Source: UBA1081 sp045639185 (lineage in GTDB: Bacteria; Bacillota; Clostridia; Oscillospirales; Acutalibacteraceae). From it: DNA of 39,436 bases. The notes beneath the pieces were generated by a model. That model was given only the letters and a program-made list of their open reading frames with translations, was not told where the DNA came from and searched no databases. Numbering within the stretch: position 1 is the stretch's first letter; every line of letters starts with the position of its first letter. The stretch is taken from contig JAZUCO010000040.1 in NCBI GenBank assembly GCA_045639185.1, positions 1 through 39,436 on the forward strand. Reading direction: 5' to 3'. The position numbers and the translations under genes were made by a program. Shown here in pieces: positions 13,970 to 22,602 of the stretch.

Positions 13970-15333
13970 AGAACAATTTCGGTGAAAGCATCTCTGATGC
14001 TTTTTACACCGACAATCTCAGCCTGATTTTTCACATCATCAGGTAAGCTCTTGAAATTATGGTAAGGAATTATAATCTTTCGAAATCCCATTCTTACAGC
14101 TTCATTGACACGCTGACGTGCATTTGAAACTCCCCTGATTTCACCTGCAAGACCTATTTCACCAAAAGCAATAACATCATCTTTAAGAATCATATCTTTA
14201 AGTGATGAAACAAGTGCAAGAACAACAGAAAGATCCGAAGCTGGCTCGTCAATTTTTAGACCACCAATAATATTAAGATAACAATCTGTATTTGCAAAGA
14301 AATAACCTGCTCTTTTTTCAAGAACTGCAATCAGCATAGCCATTCTGTTGAAATCATATCCATTTGTCATTCTTCTGGGTGTTCCGAAGCCCGTAGCTGT
14401 TACCAGCGCCTGCACTTCAGCAAGAATAGGTCTGGAACCCTCCATAACACACATAACGCATGTTCCTGAAGTGTTTTTAGGTCTTCCCTCAAGAAGCATT
14501 TTAGAAGGATTGGGGACTTCCTCAAGACCTGAATCATTCATTGTAAATACACCTATTTCATTCGTTGAACCAAATCTGTTCTTTACAGCTCTTAAAATTC
14601 TGTAAGACATATTTTTATCGCCTTCAAAATAAAGAACTGTATCAACAATATGTTCAAGTACTTTAGGTCCTGCAATATTTCCGTCTTTATTCACATGCCC
14701 GACTATAAAGACTGGCACAGCAAGAGATTTTGCAGTTCGCATAAAAAGATTAGTACATTCTCTGACCTGAGTTACACTTCCTGTTGAAGACTGAATGTCA
14801 GTTATACTCATTGTCTGAATTGAGTCAACAATAACAACATCGGGTTTATCTGTTCTTATAAGTTCAGCTATATACTCTGCATCAGTTTCACAGAGAACAT
14901 AAAGATTTTTACTGATTACTCCAAGTCTTGAAGCTCTGAGCTTAATCTGACTTGCAGATTCTTCACCAGATACATAAAGAACTTTTTTATTTTCTGAAAG
15001 ATGCTGACAAGCCTGAAGCAGAATTGTAGATTTACCGATACCGGGATCACCACCAATGAGAACAAGTGAGCCTTTTACAAGACCGCCGCCGAGTACGCGA
15101 TTGAATTCGGAAATACCGGTATCATAACGGATTTCACCCATTTCGCTTATCTCATCTATAACAACCGCACGGTTTGCACCTGAATATGCTGAACTCTTTT
15201 TGGCAGCAACGGGATTAATTACTGTTTCTTCCATAGTGTTCCATTCACCGCATCCGGGACATTGACCATACCATTTTGCAGACTCATATCCGCAATCGGT
15301 ACAAACAAATACATTTTTAGACTTCTGTGCCAT
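13966..15333 (-). CDS. radA: DNA repair protein RadA
   Basis: 455 residues from ATG 15333, the start that aligns with the family (MAQKSKNVFVCTDCGYES); a longer frame to 15375 overlaps cwlD and is rejected. It has a zinc finger with C11, C14, C25 and C28, Walker A GGDPGIGKST (94-103), the RadA-specific KNRFGS motif near 257, and a Lon-type C-terminal domain (KIDEPASDLSVVLALVSS). RadA drives branch migration in recombination repair. Length is standard. It lies between cwlD and the DUF6873-like gene, with short gaps or overlaps, as one leftward unit. Confidence 0.95.
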   Translation of the reverse strand: MAQKSKNVFVCTDCGYESAKWYGQCPGCGEWNTMEETVINPVAAKKSSAYSGANRAVVIDEISEMGEIRYDTGISEFNRVLGGGLVKGSLVLIGGDPGIGKSTILLQACQHLSENKKVLYVSGEESASQIKLRASRLGVISKNLYVLCETDAEYIAELIRTDKPDVVIVDSIQTMSITDIQSSTGSVTQVRECTNLFMRTAKSLAVPVFIVGHVNKDGNIAGPKVLEHIVDTVLYFEGDKNMSYRILRAVKNRFGSTNEIGVFTMNDSGLEEVPNPSKMLLEGRPKNTSGTCVMCVMEGSRPILAEVQALVTATGFGTPRRMTNGYDFNRMAMLIAVLEKRAGYFFANTDCYLNIIGGLKIDEPASDLSVVLALVSSLKDMILKDDVIAFGEIGLAGEIRGVSNARQRVNEAVRMGFRKIIIPYHNFKSLPDDVKNQAEIVGVKSIRDAFTEIVL

Positions 15334-15349
15334 TTTATCACTCTCTGTT

Positions 15350-16075
15350 TCAAGCCGCTGAAAGACTTTCCTCACGGCTGCATAAATATTTTATAATTCC
15401 GTCACAGACAGCTTCTGCCATCTGCTGTCTGTATTTTTCATCTTTTAGTTTATTTGTTTCATTCTTATTTGACAAAAAACCGCATTCAACCATTACAGAC
15501 GGTATCTGTGAATTGAAAAGCAAAAAAATTGAGCTGTCACTTTGCTTGATTTGTCTTGTATTATCAGGTTGCAACTGACTAACAACTTTTTTTTGAATGC
15601 AATCGGCTAATACAGAGCTTTCCGGTGCATTAGGAGAATAAAAAACCTGAGTGCCACTGTACTTGCTTTCTGTAAAATAATTCTGATGAACTGAAACAAG
15701 AATAGCATTCTTATTACTGTTAATAATTTCAAGCCGATTATGAAGATCTGATACTTTTTTCTTCCTTACGGTATCAGCAGATTCATCATGAATTGAATAA
15801 TCTCCGTCACGTGTAAGAATGGTTTTATACCCCTTAGAAATTAGTAATTCATTTAATTTCAGAGCAATATCAAGATTTAATTCTTTTTCAACTGTACCAT
15901 CATCGGCAACAGCACCTCCGTCAACACCACCGTGACCGGCATCAATGATAATGACAGGATAATCATTAGTTTCTGTATTGACAGAAACATCAGACGCTGT
16001 TGTTGCAATAGCAACGACTACAATAAGTACTACTGCTATTATAGAATAACGGACATAATTAATCAAGTACTTCAT
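15350..16075 (-). CDS. cwlD: N-acetylmuramoyl-L-alanine amidase, CwlD-like
   Basis: A 241-residue exported protein: a membrane helix at about 10-26 followed by one Amidase_3 domain. Zinc ligands H48 (IIIDAGHGGVDGG), E64 (TVEKELNL) and H130 (VSVHQNYF), and catalytic E197 (VMVECGFLSN), are all visible. The compact layout matches CwlD, which in spore-formers makes muramic-delta-lactam for spore cortex; in a non-sporulating host it would be a general wall amidase. An AGGTGAT site precedes ATG. The next gene, radA, starts 16 bases after the stop. Confidence 0.88.
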   Translation of the reverse strand: MKYLINYVRYSIIAVVLIVVVAIATTASDVSVNTETNDYPVIIIDAGHGGVDGGAVADDGTVEKELNLDIALKLNELLISKGYKTILTRDGDYSIHDESADTVRKKKVSDLHNRLEIINSNKNAILVSVHQNYFTESKYSGTQVFYSPNAPESSVLADCIQKKVVSQLQPDNTRQIKQSDSSIFLLFNSQIPSVMVECGFLSNKNETNKLKDEKYRQQMAEAVCDGIIKYLCSREESLSAA

Positions 16076-16130
16076 AACATCACCTGATAAATATTATTAA
16101 AACTTTTATCTGTTTATGTATAAAAAAGAA

Positions 16131-16160
16131 AAAACCCACTATGTTGCCATAGCGGGTTTT
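16131..16160 (-). terminator. Terminator of the 39-codon free-standing gene
   Basis: On the minus strand, CCCGCTATG, loop GCAA, CATAGTGGG, then TTTTTTC. The one non-Watson-Crick position becomes a G-U pair only on the minus-strand RNA, and the loop is a GNRA tetraloop, so transcription is leftward. Confidence 0.9.
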
Positions 16161-16171
16161 ATGTTCAGAAA

Positions 16172-16291
16172 TTAGAACATATCGATGATTGAGTATTCTT
16201 CTGCGAATTTGAAAACATCGTCCCAACCGATGATTCCAAGCTTCCACATAGCCTTGATGATGAGCTTAAGGAGATGAAGAATTGCTTTCAT
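16172..16291 (-). CDS. Free-standing micro-gene, 39-residue amphipathic protein
   Basis: ATG at 16291 follows AAAGGAAGG at the right distance; TAA at 16172. The product begins MKAILHLLKLIIKAMWKLG, a helix with Leu/Ile on one face and Lys on the other, followed by IIGWDDVF and a more acidic end (KFAEEYSIIDMF). It has a good promoter (16326-16354) and a GNRA-capped terminator (16131-16160), so it is a complete transcription unit. Third positions are C-rich (ATC, CTC, AAG, TTC) compared with the neighbouring spacers, as in well-expressed genes. Family not recognised; a membrane-active or membrane-anchoring peptide is a guess. Confidence 0.65.
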   Translation of the reverse strand: MKAILHLLKLIIKAMWKLGIIGWDDVFKFAEEYSIIDMF

Positions 16292-16325
16292 GAATGTCGC
16301 CTTCCTTTCACAATAAGATATTATA

Positions 16326-16354
16326 ATTATACATTAGCAATTATTAGAAATCAA
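16326..16354 (-). promoter_or_regulatory. Promoter of the 39-codon free-standing gene
   Basis: On the minus strand, TTGATT (16349-16354), a 17-bp spacer and TATAAT (16326-16331), some 35 bp before the ATG. Confidence 0.75.
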
Positions 16355-16393
16355 TAGTTTTTGAAATTATTTTTTCTTAAATGTGAAATTATT

Positions 16394-17101
16394 TTATACT
16401 TTTTCAGGCTCACCGTAGTCAACACCAAATGTTTCTACAGTTATAGACTCAATAACAACATCTTCGATAGGATCTGATCTCTCACCGCCCATATTGTATT
16501 GAACAGCAACAGATGCGATTGCATCAAGAACATCAAAGCCATCAGTTACCCTACCGAATGCAGCATATTTGCCGTCAAGATGAGATGCAGCCTGATGCAT
16601 AATAAAGAACTGACTTCCTGCAGAATCAGGAGATGAACTTCTCGCCATAGAAATCACTCCGCGTTCGTGCATTATATCATTCTGAGTGAAACCGTTTGAA
16701 GAAAACTCACCTTTGATTGAATAACCGGGATCACCAGTTCCGGTACCGAGAGGACAACCACCCTGAATCATAAATCCTGAGTAAATTCTGTGAAATGTAA
16801 GACCGTTATAATAATCTGAATTTGCAAGAAAAATGAAATTCTTTACCGTATTGGGAGCTTTTTCATAATAAAGCTCTACAGTCATTGTTCCGAAATCTTT
16901 TACTGTAATTTTTGCAACAGGATTTGATGCACCTTCAGGAATGTTATCATCAGAATCATTTTTATCTGTTTTCTTATCAGAATCCTGGCTTCCTGAATTG
17001 CCTGAGTCCGATGTAAAATCTACCTTTTCAGAACAACCTGCCATTGCAAATACAGTCAAAGAAAGTGTAAAAACTAATATTAAACTTATAATTTTTTTCA
17101 T
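16394..17101 (-). CDS. Cyclophilin-type peptidyl-prolyl isomerase, lipoprotein
   Basis: 235 residues from the ATG at 17101, which follows AAAGGTG; the upstream GTG lies in that site. A signal peptide with lipobox AMAGC puts a lipid on C23, so the enzyme works outside the membrane. A Ser/Asp-rich linker to about 60 leads to a full bacterial cyclophilin domain with F103-H104-R105 and GFMIQGG (109-115), holding the catalytic Arg, Phe and Gln, then the usual DSAGSQFFIMHQAA block. It should speed folding of exported proteins at prolyl bonds. The gene starts 11 bases after a divergent paralogue, as a tandem duplicate. Confidence 0.93.
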   Translation of the reverse strand: MKKIISLILVFTLSLTVFAMAGCSEKVDFTSDSGNSGSQDSDKKTDKNDSDDNIPEGASNPVAKITVKDFGTMTVELYYEKAPNTVKNFIFLANSDYYNGLTFHRIYSGFMIQGGCPLGTGTGDPGYSIKGEFSSNGFTQNDIMHERGVISMARSSSPDSAGSQFFIMHQAASHLDGKYAAFGRVTDGFDVLDAIASVAVQYNMGGERSDPIEDVVIESITVETFGVDYGEPEKV

Positions 17102-17112
17102 AATATTCACCT

Positions 17113-17775
17113 TTAATCATTACGAATAATTGTAGGATCGGGAATTTCCTGATCAAACATTTCGATTTCAACAGATGTTATCTTAAGAGGTTCAACAATC
17201 TTACCGTCTTCATCTTTTTCCATTGATACGATTTTATCAACAACATCCATTCCCTCAATAATTTTACCGAAGGGTGCACACTGACCATCATAATAAGCAG
17301 TATCTTTAGTCATAATTGAAAAAAGACCGGAAAGATTACCTGATTCAGTGGGATTCATTGTAATAACACCTCTTGAATGTGTTATGGGGTTATTCTCAAT
17401 TTCACCCAGCGTGTAAAAAGGAGCAACATATATACCATCAGCAAGACCTGTGTTAATACAGAAATTTTCATTCTTATAATTAATCATTGCTCTAGCAAAA
17501 ACAAGTTCATTATAGATATCTGCATTTGCATATGCAATAAAGCTTGAAACTGTGTTGGGAGCAGAATCATAACTGAGCTCTATAACAATCTTTGAACCAT
17601 CTGACATTGTAATTGTTGCCTGAGGATTTTTTTCAAGTATTACTGTAAAAATCTCATCACCTGTGGGGAATTCCTCATAGAAAGGACCATCATTCTGTTT
17701 ATCTTCTGAACCGGCACAAGATGCTGCACAGAGTAACAGTGCAAAAACAGAAATGAGACATAAAAATCTCTTCAT
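17113..17775 (-). CDS. Divergent cyclophilin-like lipoprotein
   Basis: A 220-residue paralogue of the next gene downstream. Lipobox AASC gives lipidated C20. The cyclophilin frame remains (ELSYDSAPNTVSSFIAYAN, HSRGVITMNP, APFGKIIEGMDVVDKI), but the active-site strip reads FARAMINY and NENFCINTG instead of FHR...GFMIQGG: R95 is kept, while the FMxQ Phe and Gln are lost. It may be a weak or non-catalytic chaperone. Its ATG overlaps the stop of the sugar transferase gene (TAATG), so translation is coupled to that gene. Confidence 0.88.
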   Translation of the reverse strand: MKRFLCLISVFALLLCAASCAGSEDKQNDGPFYEEFPTGDEIFTVILEKNPQATITMSDGSKIVIELSYDSAPNTVSSFIAYANADIYNELVFARAMINYKNENFCINTGLADGIYVAPFYTLGEIENNPITHSRGVITMNPTESGNLSGLFSIMTKDTAYYDGQCAPFGKIIEGMDVVDKIVSMEKDEDGKIVEPLKITSVEIEMFDQEIPDPTIIRND

Positions 17776-19148
17776 TATTCATTCTCCTTCTTTGTTGGTT
17801 TTTCAAATCCCTCTGTGCTTTCTTTTATAAACATAATCTTTACTGTAAGAAGAATAAGTCTGAAATCAAGCAAGAAAGAAAAACGCTGAATATAAATTAA
17901 ATCGAGTTGAAGCTTATCATATGGTGTTGTATTGTATTTACCCATAACCTGAGCATAACCTGTAAGCCCAGCTTTAACTTTTGTTCTAAACGGAAATTCG
18001 GGAATCTGCTGAGTATAAGATTCATGGTGCTCTACTCTTTCAGGTCTTGGACCTACAACAGACATTTCACCCTTGAGAATATTGAACAACTGCGGTAATT
18101 CATCAAATCTTAATTTTCTGATAATCTTACCTACGGGAGTAATTCGAGGATCGTCTTCTGTTGCGGGTATAACACGATTATCTTTTTCCGCATCGATAAT
18201 CATACTTCTGAATTTATAAATATCAAAAACCTTCTCATTCTCAGTAACACGCTTCTGCTTAAAAATAACGGGACCACCATCATATATCTTTATTGCAGCT
18301 GCAATAAGAAGCATTATCGGAGAGCTGAGAATAATTCCGATCAATGATGCAAAAACATCAAATATACGCTTAGCAAATTTCTGTCCATCTGTAAGAGAAC
18401 AATTCTTACATATTATAAGCGGTGAATCAAACTGTTCAAGCTCTTTAGCACCCCTTACAATAATATCTGAAATTCGGGGAGGAAGATAAACCTCAATATC
18501 ATTCTCATAACAGAATTTGAGAAGATCATTTCTGACACTGCTTTCAAGACGACAAATAATAACAGATTTATACTTTCGAATACGCTCTTTAACCTCATCA
18601 AAGTTATCATATGAAAATGGTGATGCTGCAACATATTGAATTGTTTCAACAATACGATACTGATCCTCACGCTCAAGAATCTTATATACAAGAGCCTCTG
18701 CTTTTTTATCACCGTAAACAACAAGAAGATTTTTAACTGTTGAATATTTCTTATTGAGGATAAAAACAATAATCGTCCAGAAAATGCTGATAATAATCTG
18801 AAAAACTGTCATTATCATTATGTAATAAACCGGTAGAAAAGCTCTGTGCACAAGACTCAACTGAAGATAAATTAACATATTGAGCATACATATACTGATT
18901 ATGTGCGAAAGTATTATATTAAATTGTCTGTTATAACCGACTTTTAAGGCACCTAAAATTTTGAACAAACCGATGAGGCCTGCACAATAAAGTACAACCA
19001 TCAGATATCCGCCTGAATCGAGAGGTGCTTCAAGAACTTTATTATAACCAAAAAACAAAACATAATAAAACGCTGTTGTTTGAATCGCAACTATAATTGC
19101 CGAATATAGAAATTTGAATATAGATTGCGCTTTTTGTTTTTTATTCAT
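17775..19148 (-). CDS. Polyprenyl-phosphate sugar-1-phosphate transferase
   Basis: 457 residues from the ATG at 19148. The reading frame extends to a GTG at 19220, but that GTG lies in the ftsH terminator hairpin, and MNKKQ followed by a membrane helix is the natural start; the ribosome site is weak. About four helices (12-34, 45-67, 78-100 and 108-132), a cytoplasmic domain, then a fifth helix (263-287) and the catalytic domain with KFRSM (312-316), DELPQL (349-354) and VGPRPE (365-370). This is the WcaJ/WbaP class, which links the first sugar phosphate to undecaprenyl phosphate for surface polysaccharides. No glycosyltransferase cluster is next to it; its operon partners are two cyclophilins. 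Confidence 0.92.
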   Translation of the reverse strand: MNKKQKAQSIFKFLYSAIIVAIQTTAFYYVLFFGYNKVLEAPLDSGGYLMVVLYCAGLIGLFKILGALKVGYNRQFNIILSHIISICMLNMLIYLQLSLVHRAFLPVYYIMIMTVFQIIISIFWTIIVFILNKKYSTVKNLLVVYGDKKAEALVYKILEREDQYRIVETIQYVAASPFSYDNFDEVKERIRKYKSVIICRLESSVRNDLLKFCYENDIEVYLPPRISDIIVRGAKELEQFDSPLIICKNCSLTDGQKFAKRIFDVFASLIGIILSSPIMLLIAAAIKIYDGGPVIFKQKRVTENEKVFDIYKFRSMIIDAEKDNRVIPATEDDPRITPVGKIIRKLRFDELPQLFNILKGEMSVVGPRPERVEHHESYTQQIPEFPFRTKVKAGLTGYAQVMGKYNTTPYDKLQLDLIYIQRFSFLLDFRLILLTVKIMFIKESTEGFEKPTKKENE

Positions 19149-19208
19149 AAGCAAAACCGGGGAAATCCTGCAATCTGAGGCAAAGATTCCGACTCCCTTC
19201 AAACTCCG

Positions 19209-19236
19209 AAAAGGCAGCACAAACGCGCTACCTTTT
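19209..19236 (-). terminator. Weak terminator after ftsH
   Basis: On the minus strand, AAAAGGTAGC pairs with GCTGCCTTTT (one G-U pair), with loop GCGTTTGT and the short T run within CCTTTTC. It starts six bases past the ftsH stop and should attenuate readthrough into the sugar transferase gene. Confidence 0.6.
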
Positions 19237-19241
19237 CAATA

Positions 19242-21158
19242 TTATTCTTCAGATTCTTTTTCAGTTTCTGATACATTAACAATTTCAACAGATTTAACTT
19301 CTTCTGCTGAAACTTCATTCTCTTCAAGTTTGCCTTCCATAAGTGCAGCAAAATCTTTTTCACCGATTTTTTCGTGTTTAATAAGATACTCTGCAACTTT
19401 TTCAAGCTGGTCATAATGATCTTTAAGAATATCATGACATCTATCGTATGAATCAGTTATAATCTCGCGTACAATTTCATCAATCTTTGAAGCAACTGTT
19501 TCAGAATAATTTCTAACATTAGAATAATCTCTGCCAAGAAAAACTTCATCGTGACCTGTGCCGAAAGCAATAGGACCGAGTTCATCACTCATACCGTATT
19601 TAGTAACCATACTTCTTGCTGTTTCAGATGCACGTTCAATATCATTTGATGCACCTGTTGTGATATCATCAAATACCATCGATTCAGCAACTCTGCCACC
19701 GAGAAGTACAACAATATTATCAAGCATTGTTTTCTTTGTAAGATGCATTTTATCTTCCTGAGGCATATGGAGTGTATAACCAGCTGCCATACCTCTGGGA
19801 ACAATAGAAACTTCTCTTACAACATCCTGAGTTTCAAGATAATATGTGGCTACAGCATGGCCTGCTTCGTGATATGCTGTAATCTTCTTATCTTTTTCAT
19901 TGATTTTGTGTGAACGCTTTTCTGTACCTACAATAACCTTTACGGTTGCATCTTCGATTTCATTCATAGTGATTGCACGAAGACCTTTTCTTGCTGCAAG
20001 AAGAGCTGCTTCGTTAAGAAGGTTCTCAAGGTCAGCACCTGTAAATCCGGAAGTCTGGAAAGCAATTTTTGAAAGATCAACATCGGGAGCAAGAGGCTTA
20101 CCCTTTGCATGAACTTTAAGAATATCTTCTCTACCCTTCACGTCAGGATAGCCAACAGTTACCTGTCTGTCAAATCGACCTGGTCTGAGAAGAGCAGGGA
20201 CAAGAATATGAGGTCTATTAGTAGCAGCGATAACAATTACACCCTGATTGATACCAAAACCGTCCATTTCAACAAGCATCTGGTTAAGCGTTTGTTCTCG
20301 TTCGTCGTGGCCGCCACCCATACCGGCACCTCTGTGTCTGCCGACAGCATCAATTTCATCAATGAATATAATTGAAGGAGATTCTTTTTTAGCCTGCTGG
20401 AACAAGTCTCTTACTCGTGATGCACCAACACCGACATACATTTCTACAAAGTCAGAACCTGAAATCGAGAAGAAAGGTACATCTGCCTCACCTGCAACTG
20501 CTTTTGCGAGAAGAGTTTTACCTGTACCCGGAGGGCCTACAAGCAACACACCCTTGGGAATTCTTGCACCGAGTTCACTGAAACGCTGGGGATTACGCAA
20601 AAATTCAACAAGCTCTGCAAGTTCTTCTTTTTCTTCATCAGCACCTGCAACATCAGCGAAAGTCTTTTTATTATTTTCGTCTTTGCCTTTAACACGAGCT
20701 TTACCGAAGCTGAGAGTCTTATTTGTTTCGTTATTGAATGATGAACTCATCTTTCTGAGCATAAAGAACATAATACCGCCCAGCACAAGAACTGAAACAA
20801 GCATAGGAATCATACTAGAAATCCAAGAATTTGTTTTACCTGCACTATAATTGTACTTAACATTATTTTCTTTAGCCGTATCATGAATATCATCAATAAA
20901 TAATGACACATTGGGAACAGTATATTTTTCAGATGTGTCCTTTTCATTATCTTTCAGCTTGTACTGAAGTGCACCACTGCTGAGATTAAGTTCATATTCA
21001 GCAATTTTGTTGTCTTCAAACAACTTGACAATCTCATAATACTCTTTTTTATCTGATTCTTTTGTTCCGCCTGAGAACATCCACATTGACGCCATAAGCA
21101 TCAGAGGAATCAACAGATACGGAAGGTATGAAAATATTTTCTTGCCGTTCTTATTCAA
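19242..21158 (-). CDS. ftsH: ATP-dependent zinc metalloprotease FtsH
   Basis: A 638-residue membrane protease that degrades misfolded and regulatory proteins. Helices at 11-28 and 113-134 flank a small extracellular domain. The AAA+ module has Walker A GPPGTGKT (208-215), Walker B IIFIDEID (263-270) and the second region of homology RPHILVPALLRPGRFDR; the protease has HEAGH (430-434). Translation begins at TTG (21158) after AAGGAGAG. In the second region of homology the normal RPDILDPALL reads RPHILVPALL (H317, V320), an unusual pair of changes. The acidic Glu-rich tail is typical. The gene follows tilS as in many Bacillota. Confidence 0.96.
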   Translation of the reverse strand: MNKNGKKIFSYLPYLLIPLMLMASMWMFSGGTKESDKKEYYEIVKLFEDNKIAEYELNLSSGALQYKLKDNEKDTSEKYTVPNVSLFIDDIHDTAKENNVKYNYSAGKTNSWISSMIPMLVSVLVLGGIMFFMLRKMSSSFNNETNKTLSFGKARVKGKDENNKKTFADVAGADEEKEELAELVEFLRNPQRFSELGARIPKGVLLVGPPGTGKTLLAKAVAGEADVPFFSISGSDFVEMYVGVGASRVRDLFQQAKKESPSIIFIDEIDAVGRHRGAGMGGGHDEREQTLNQMLVEMDGFGINQGVIVIAATNRPHILVPALLRPGRFDRQVTVGYPDVKGREDILKVHAKGKPLAPDVDLSKIAFQTSGFTGADLENLLNEAALLAARKGLRAITMNEIEDATVKVIVGTEKRSHKINEKDKKITAYHEAGHAVATYYLETQDVVREVSIVPRGMAAGYTLHMPQEDKMHLTKKTMLDNIVVLLGGRVAESMVFDDITTGASNDIERASETARSMVTKYGMSDELGPIAFGTGHDEVFLGRDYSNVRNYSETVASKIDEIVREIITDSYDRCHDILKDHYDQLEKVAEYLIKHEKIGEKDFAALMEGKLEENEVSAEEVKSVEIVNVSETEKESEE

Positions 21159-21194
21159 TTTAATATTCTCTCCTTATAATTCAACAAAAGTACA

Positions 21195-21231
21195 ATATGT
21201 TCAAACTTTAGTTTTCTGCAAAAGAACATAT
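21195..21231. repeat. Inverted repeat in the tilS-ftsH spacer
   Basis: ATATGTTC (21195-21202) and GAACATAT (21224-21231) are perfect arms around 21 bases that can also pair internally (runs of T and A). There is no T tract after the stem, so it is not a terminator; it could be an operator or an RNA structure before ftsH. A weak TTGCAG-18-TATTGT promoter-like pair overlaps it on the minus strand. Confidence 0.5.
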
Positions 21232-21249
21232 CTATTCTCCGGACAATAA

Positions 21250-22602
21250 TCATTTTTTAATAATAACATCCAGTTTAATAATACTTTTGGTTTTTTCAGT
21301 AATTTTAGCCTTATCCGAAATGCCTGCACCATAAATCCACAATACATCTTCATTATCTGCAATAAGAGGTATACCCCATCTGTTTTCAGGTAAAATATTC
21401 CTCTCTTTATATAGATTCTTCAATGATTTTGAATGTTGAGCAAAAGGAAAACGGAAACGGTCACCGGGCAGACGTGTTCTGAAAACAGAACCGTTAATTT
21501 TTTCTGCATCAGCATATCCTTTTTCAGACAATTCTTTAACATTATATTTTTTTAATATATCATTGTCAATAGAATCGACATTAATCGTACAACCGGGAAA
21601 CTGATATTTTTTTACAGACGATTCAAAATATTCATTTATGACAATTTCATCTTTTTTTTCTTCTTCGCTATACAAATATATTCCGTCAGAAACAAGCTTT
21701 ATGTTACCCGGAAGATTAACAGCACCAGAAGAATCAAGCAATGATTCAACAAGAAAAATATGTCTGCTTTCAATATTTTTGCAACCGAAATATTCAGCAA
21801 TAAGTTTTATAACACGTCTTGTAATAAACTTATCAATACTTTTTAGTTCTGCAATTAAAAATTTTTCATTTCCTTTTGCAGATTCAAATGCTCTGTCAGT
21901 TATATCTGAAAGATATTTTTCAGCTGATGATAAATTTTCAAGACACTGATGAAAAACTCCAAAAAATCCGCTGTTAAGCTCTGTAAGCACGGGAATTACA
22001 CCATGACGCACTTTGTTACGTGCATATTCATCTGAAAGATTTGTGCTGTCTGTAACAAAACTCACATTTTCTTCAAAAAGATATTCTTCAATTTCTTCTC
22101 TTGTACACTCAGACAAAGGTCTGATTATATTGTCACGCACAGCAGGAATTCCCAGCAAACCTTTAAGACCTGTTCCTCTTGCAAGATTGAAAATAAATGT
22201 CTCAGCAGAATCGTTAAGGTTATGTGCTGTTGCAATCCTGATATTTTCACCTAAAGAATTAAAAAATTCATAACGTAATCTTCTGCCGCACTCTTCGAGA
22301 CTTTCTCCACATTCTGCAGAAGTTGCAGGCACATCATAACTTACTGATTCAAAATTAATATTATGTTCCAAACAAAAATCTGAAACAAATTGTTCATCAC
22401 GAATAGCTTCTTCTCCACGAATTCCATGATTTACATGCGCACAGATTATATTAATATTCAACAAACTTGAAAATTTATTGAAAAAATGTAATAGGCACAT
22501 TGAATCAGCACCACCTGATACTGCTACAACAACAGTATCAAGCGGACTTAACATATTATTTTTATTCAGTGTAGAAAAAATTTTATTCTCAATTCTCTTC
22601 AT
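21250..22602 (-). CDS. tilS: tRNA(Ile)-lysidine synthetase
   Basis: 450 residues from the ATG at 22602, which lies within the last codons of dnaB (14-base overlap); the longer frame to 22710 runs further into dnaB and is rejected. The PP-loop SGGADS (29-34) binds ATP, followed by CAHVNHGIRGEEA and TAHNLNDSAETFIFNLARGTGLKGL, then the TilS substrate and C-terminal domains (RLPGDRFRFP). TilS makes lysidine at C34 of the AUA-reading tRNA(Ile), so it is essential. Overlap with dnaB implies coupled translation; ftsH follows, the usual Bacillota order, without hpt between. Confidence 0.95.
   Translation of the reverse strand: MKRIENKIFSTLNKNNMLSPLDTVVVAVSGGADSMCLLHFFNKFSSLLNINIICAHVNHGIRGEEAIRDEQFVSDFCLEHNINFESVSYDVPATSAECGESLEECGRRLRYEFFNSLGENIRIATAHNLNDSAETFIFNLARGTGLKGLLGIPAVRDNIIRPLSECTREEIEEYLFEENVSFVTDSTNLSDEYARNKVRHGVIPVLTELNSGFFGVFHQCLENLSSAEKYLSDITDRAFESAKGNEKFLIAELKSIDKFITRRVIKLIAEYFGCKNIESRHIFLVESLLDSSGAVNLPGNIKLVSDGIYLYSEEEKKDEIVINEYFESSVKKYQFPGCTINVDSIDNDILKKYNVKELSEKGYADAEKINGSVFRTRLPGDRFRFPFAQHSKSLKNLYKERNILPENRWGIPLIADNEDVLWIYGAGISDKAKITEKTKSIIKLDVIIKK

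Noticed and set aside
17113..17775. Degenerate cyclophilin as a pseudogene
   Set aside because: The frame is intact with a signal peptide, lipobox and coupled start; loss is confined to active-site residues.
19149..19220. GTG start giving a 481-residue sugar transferase
   Set aside because: The extra residues lie over the ftsH terminator hairpin and have no ribosome site; the ATG at 19148 directly precedes the first membrane helix.
20248..20850. Open frame of 200 codons on the plus strand inside ftsH
   Set aside because: It is antisense to the AAA+ domain of ftsH; the Ser/Pro-rich product is a codon-bias shadow.
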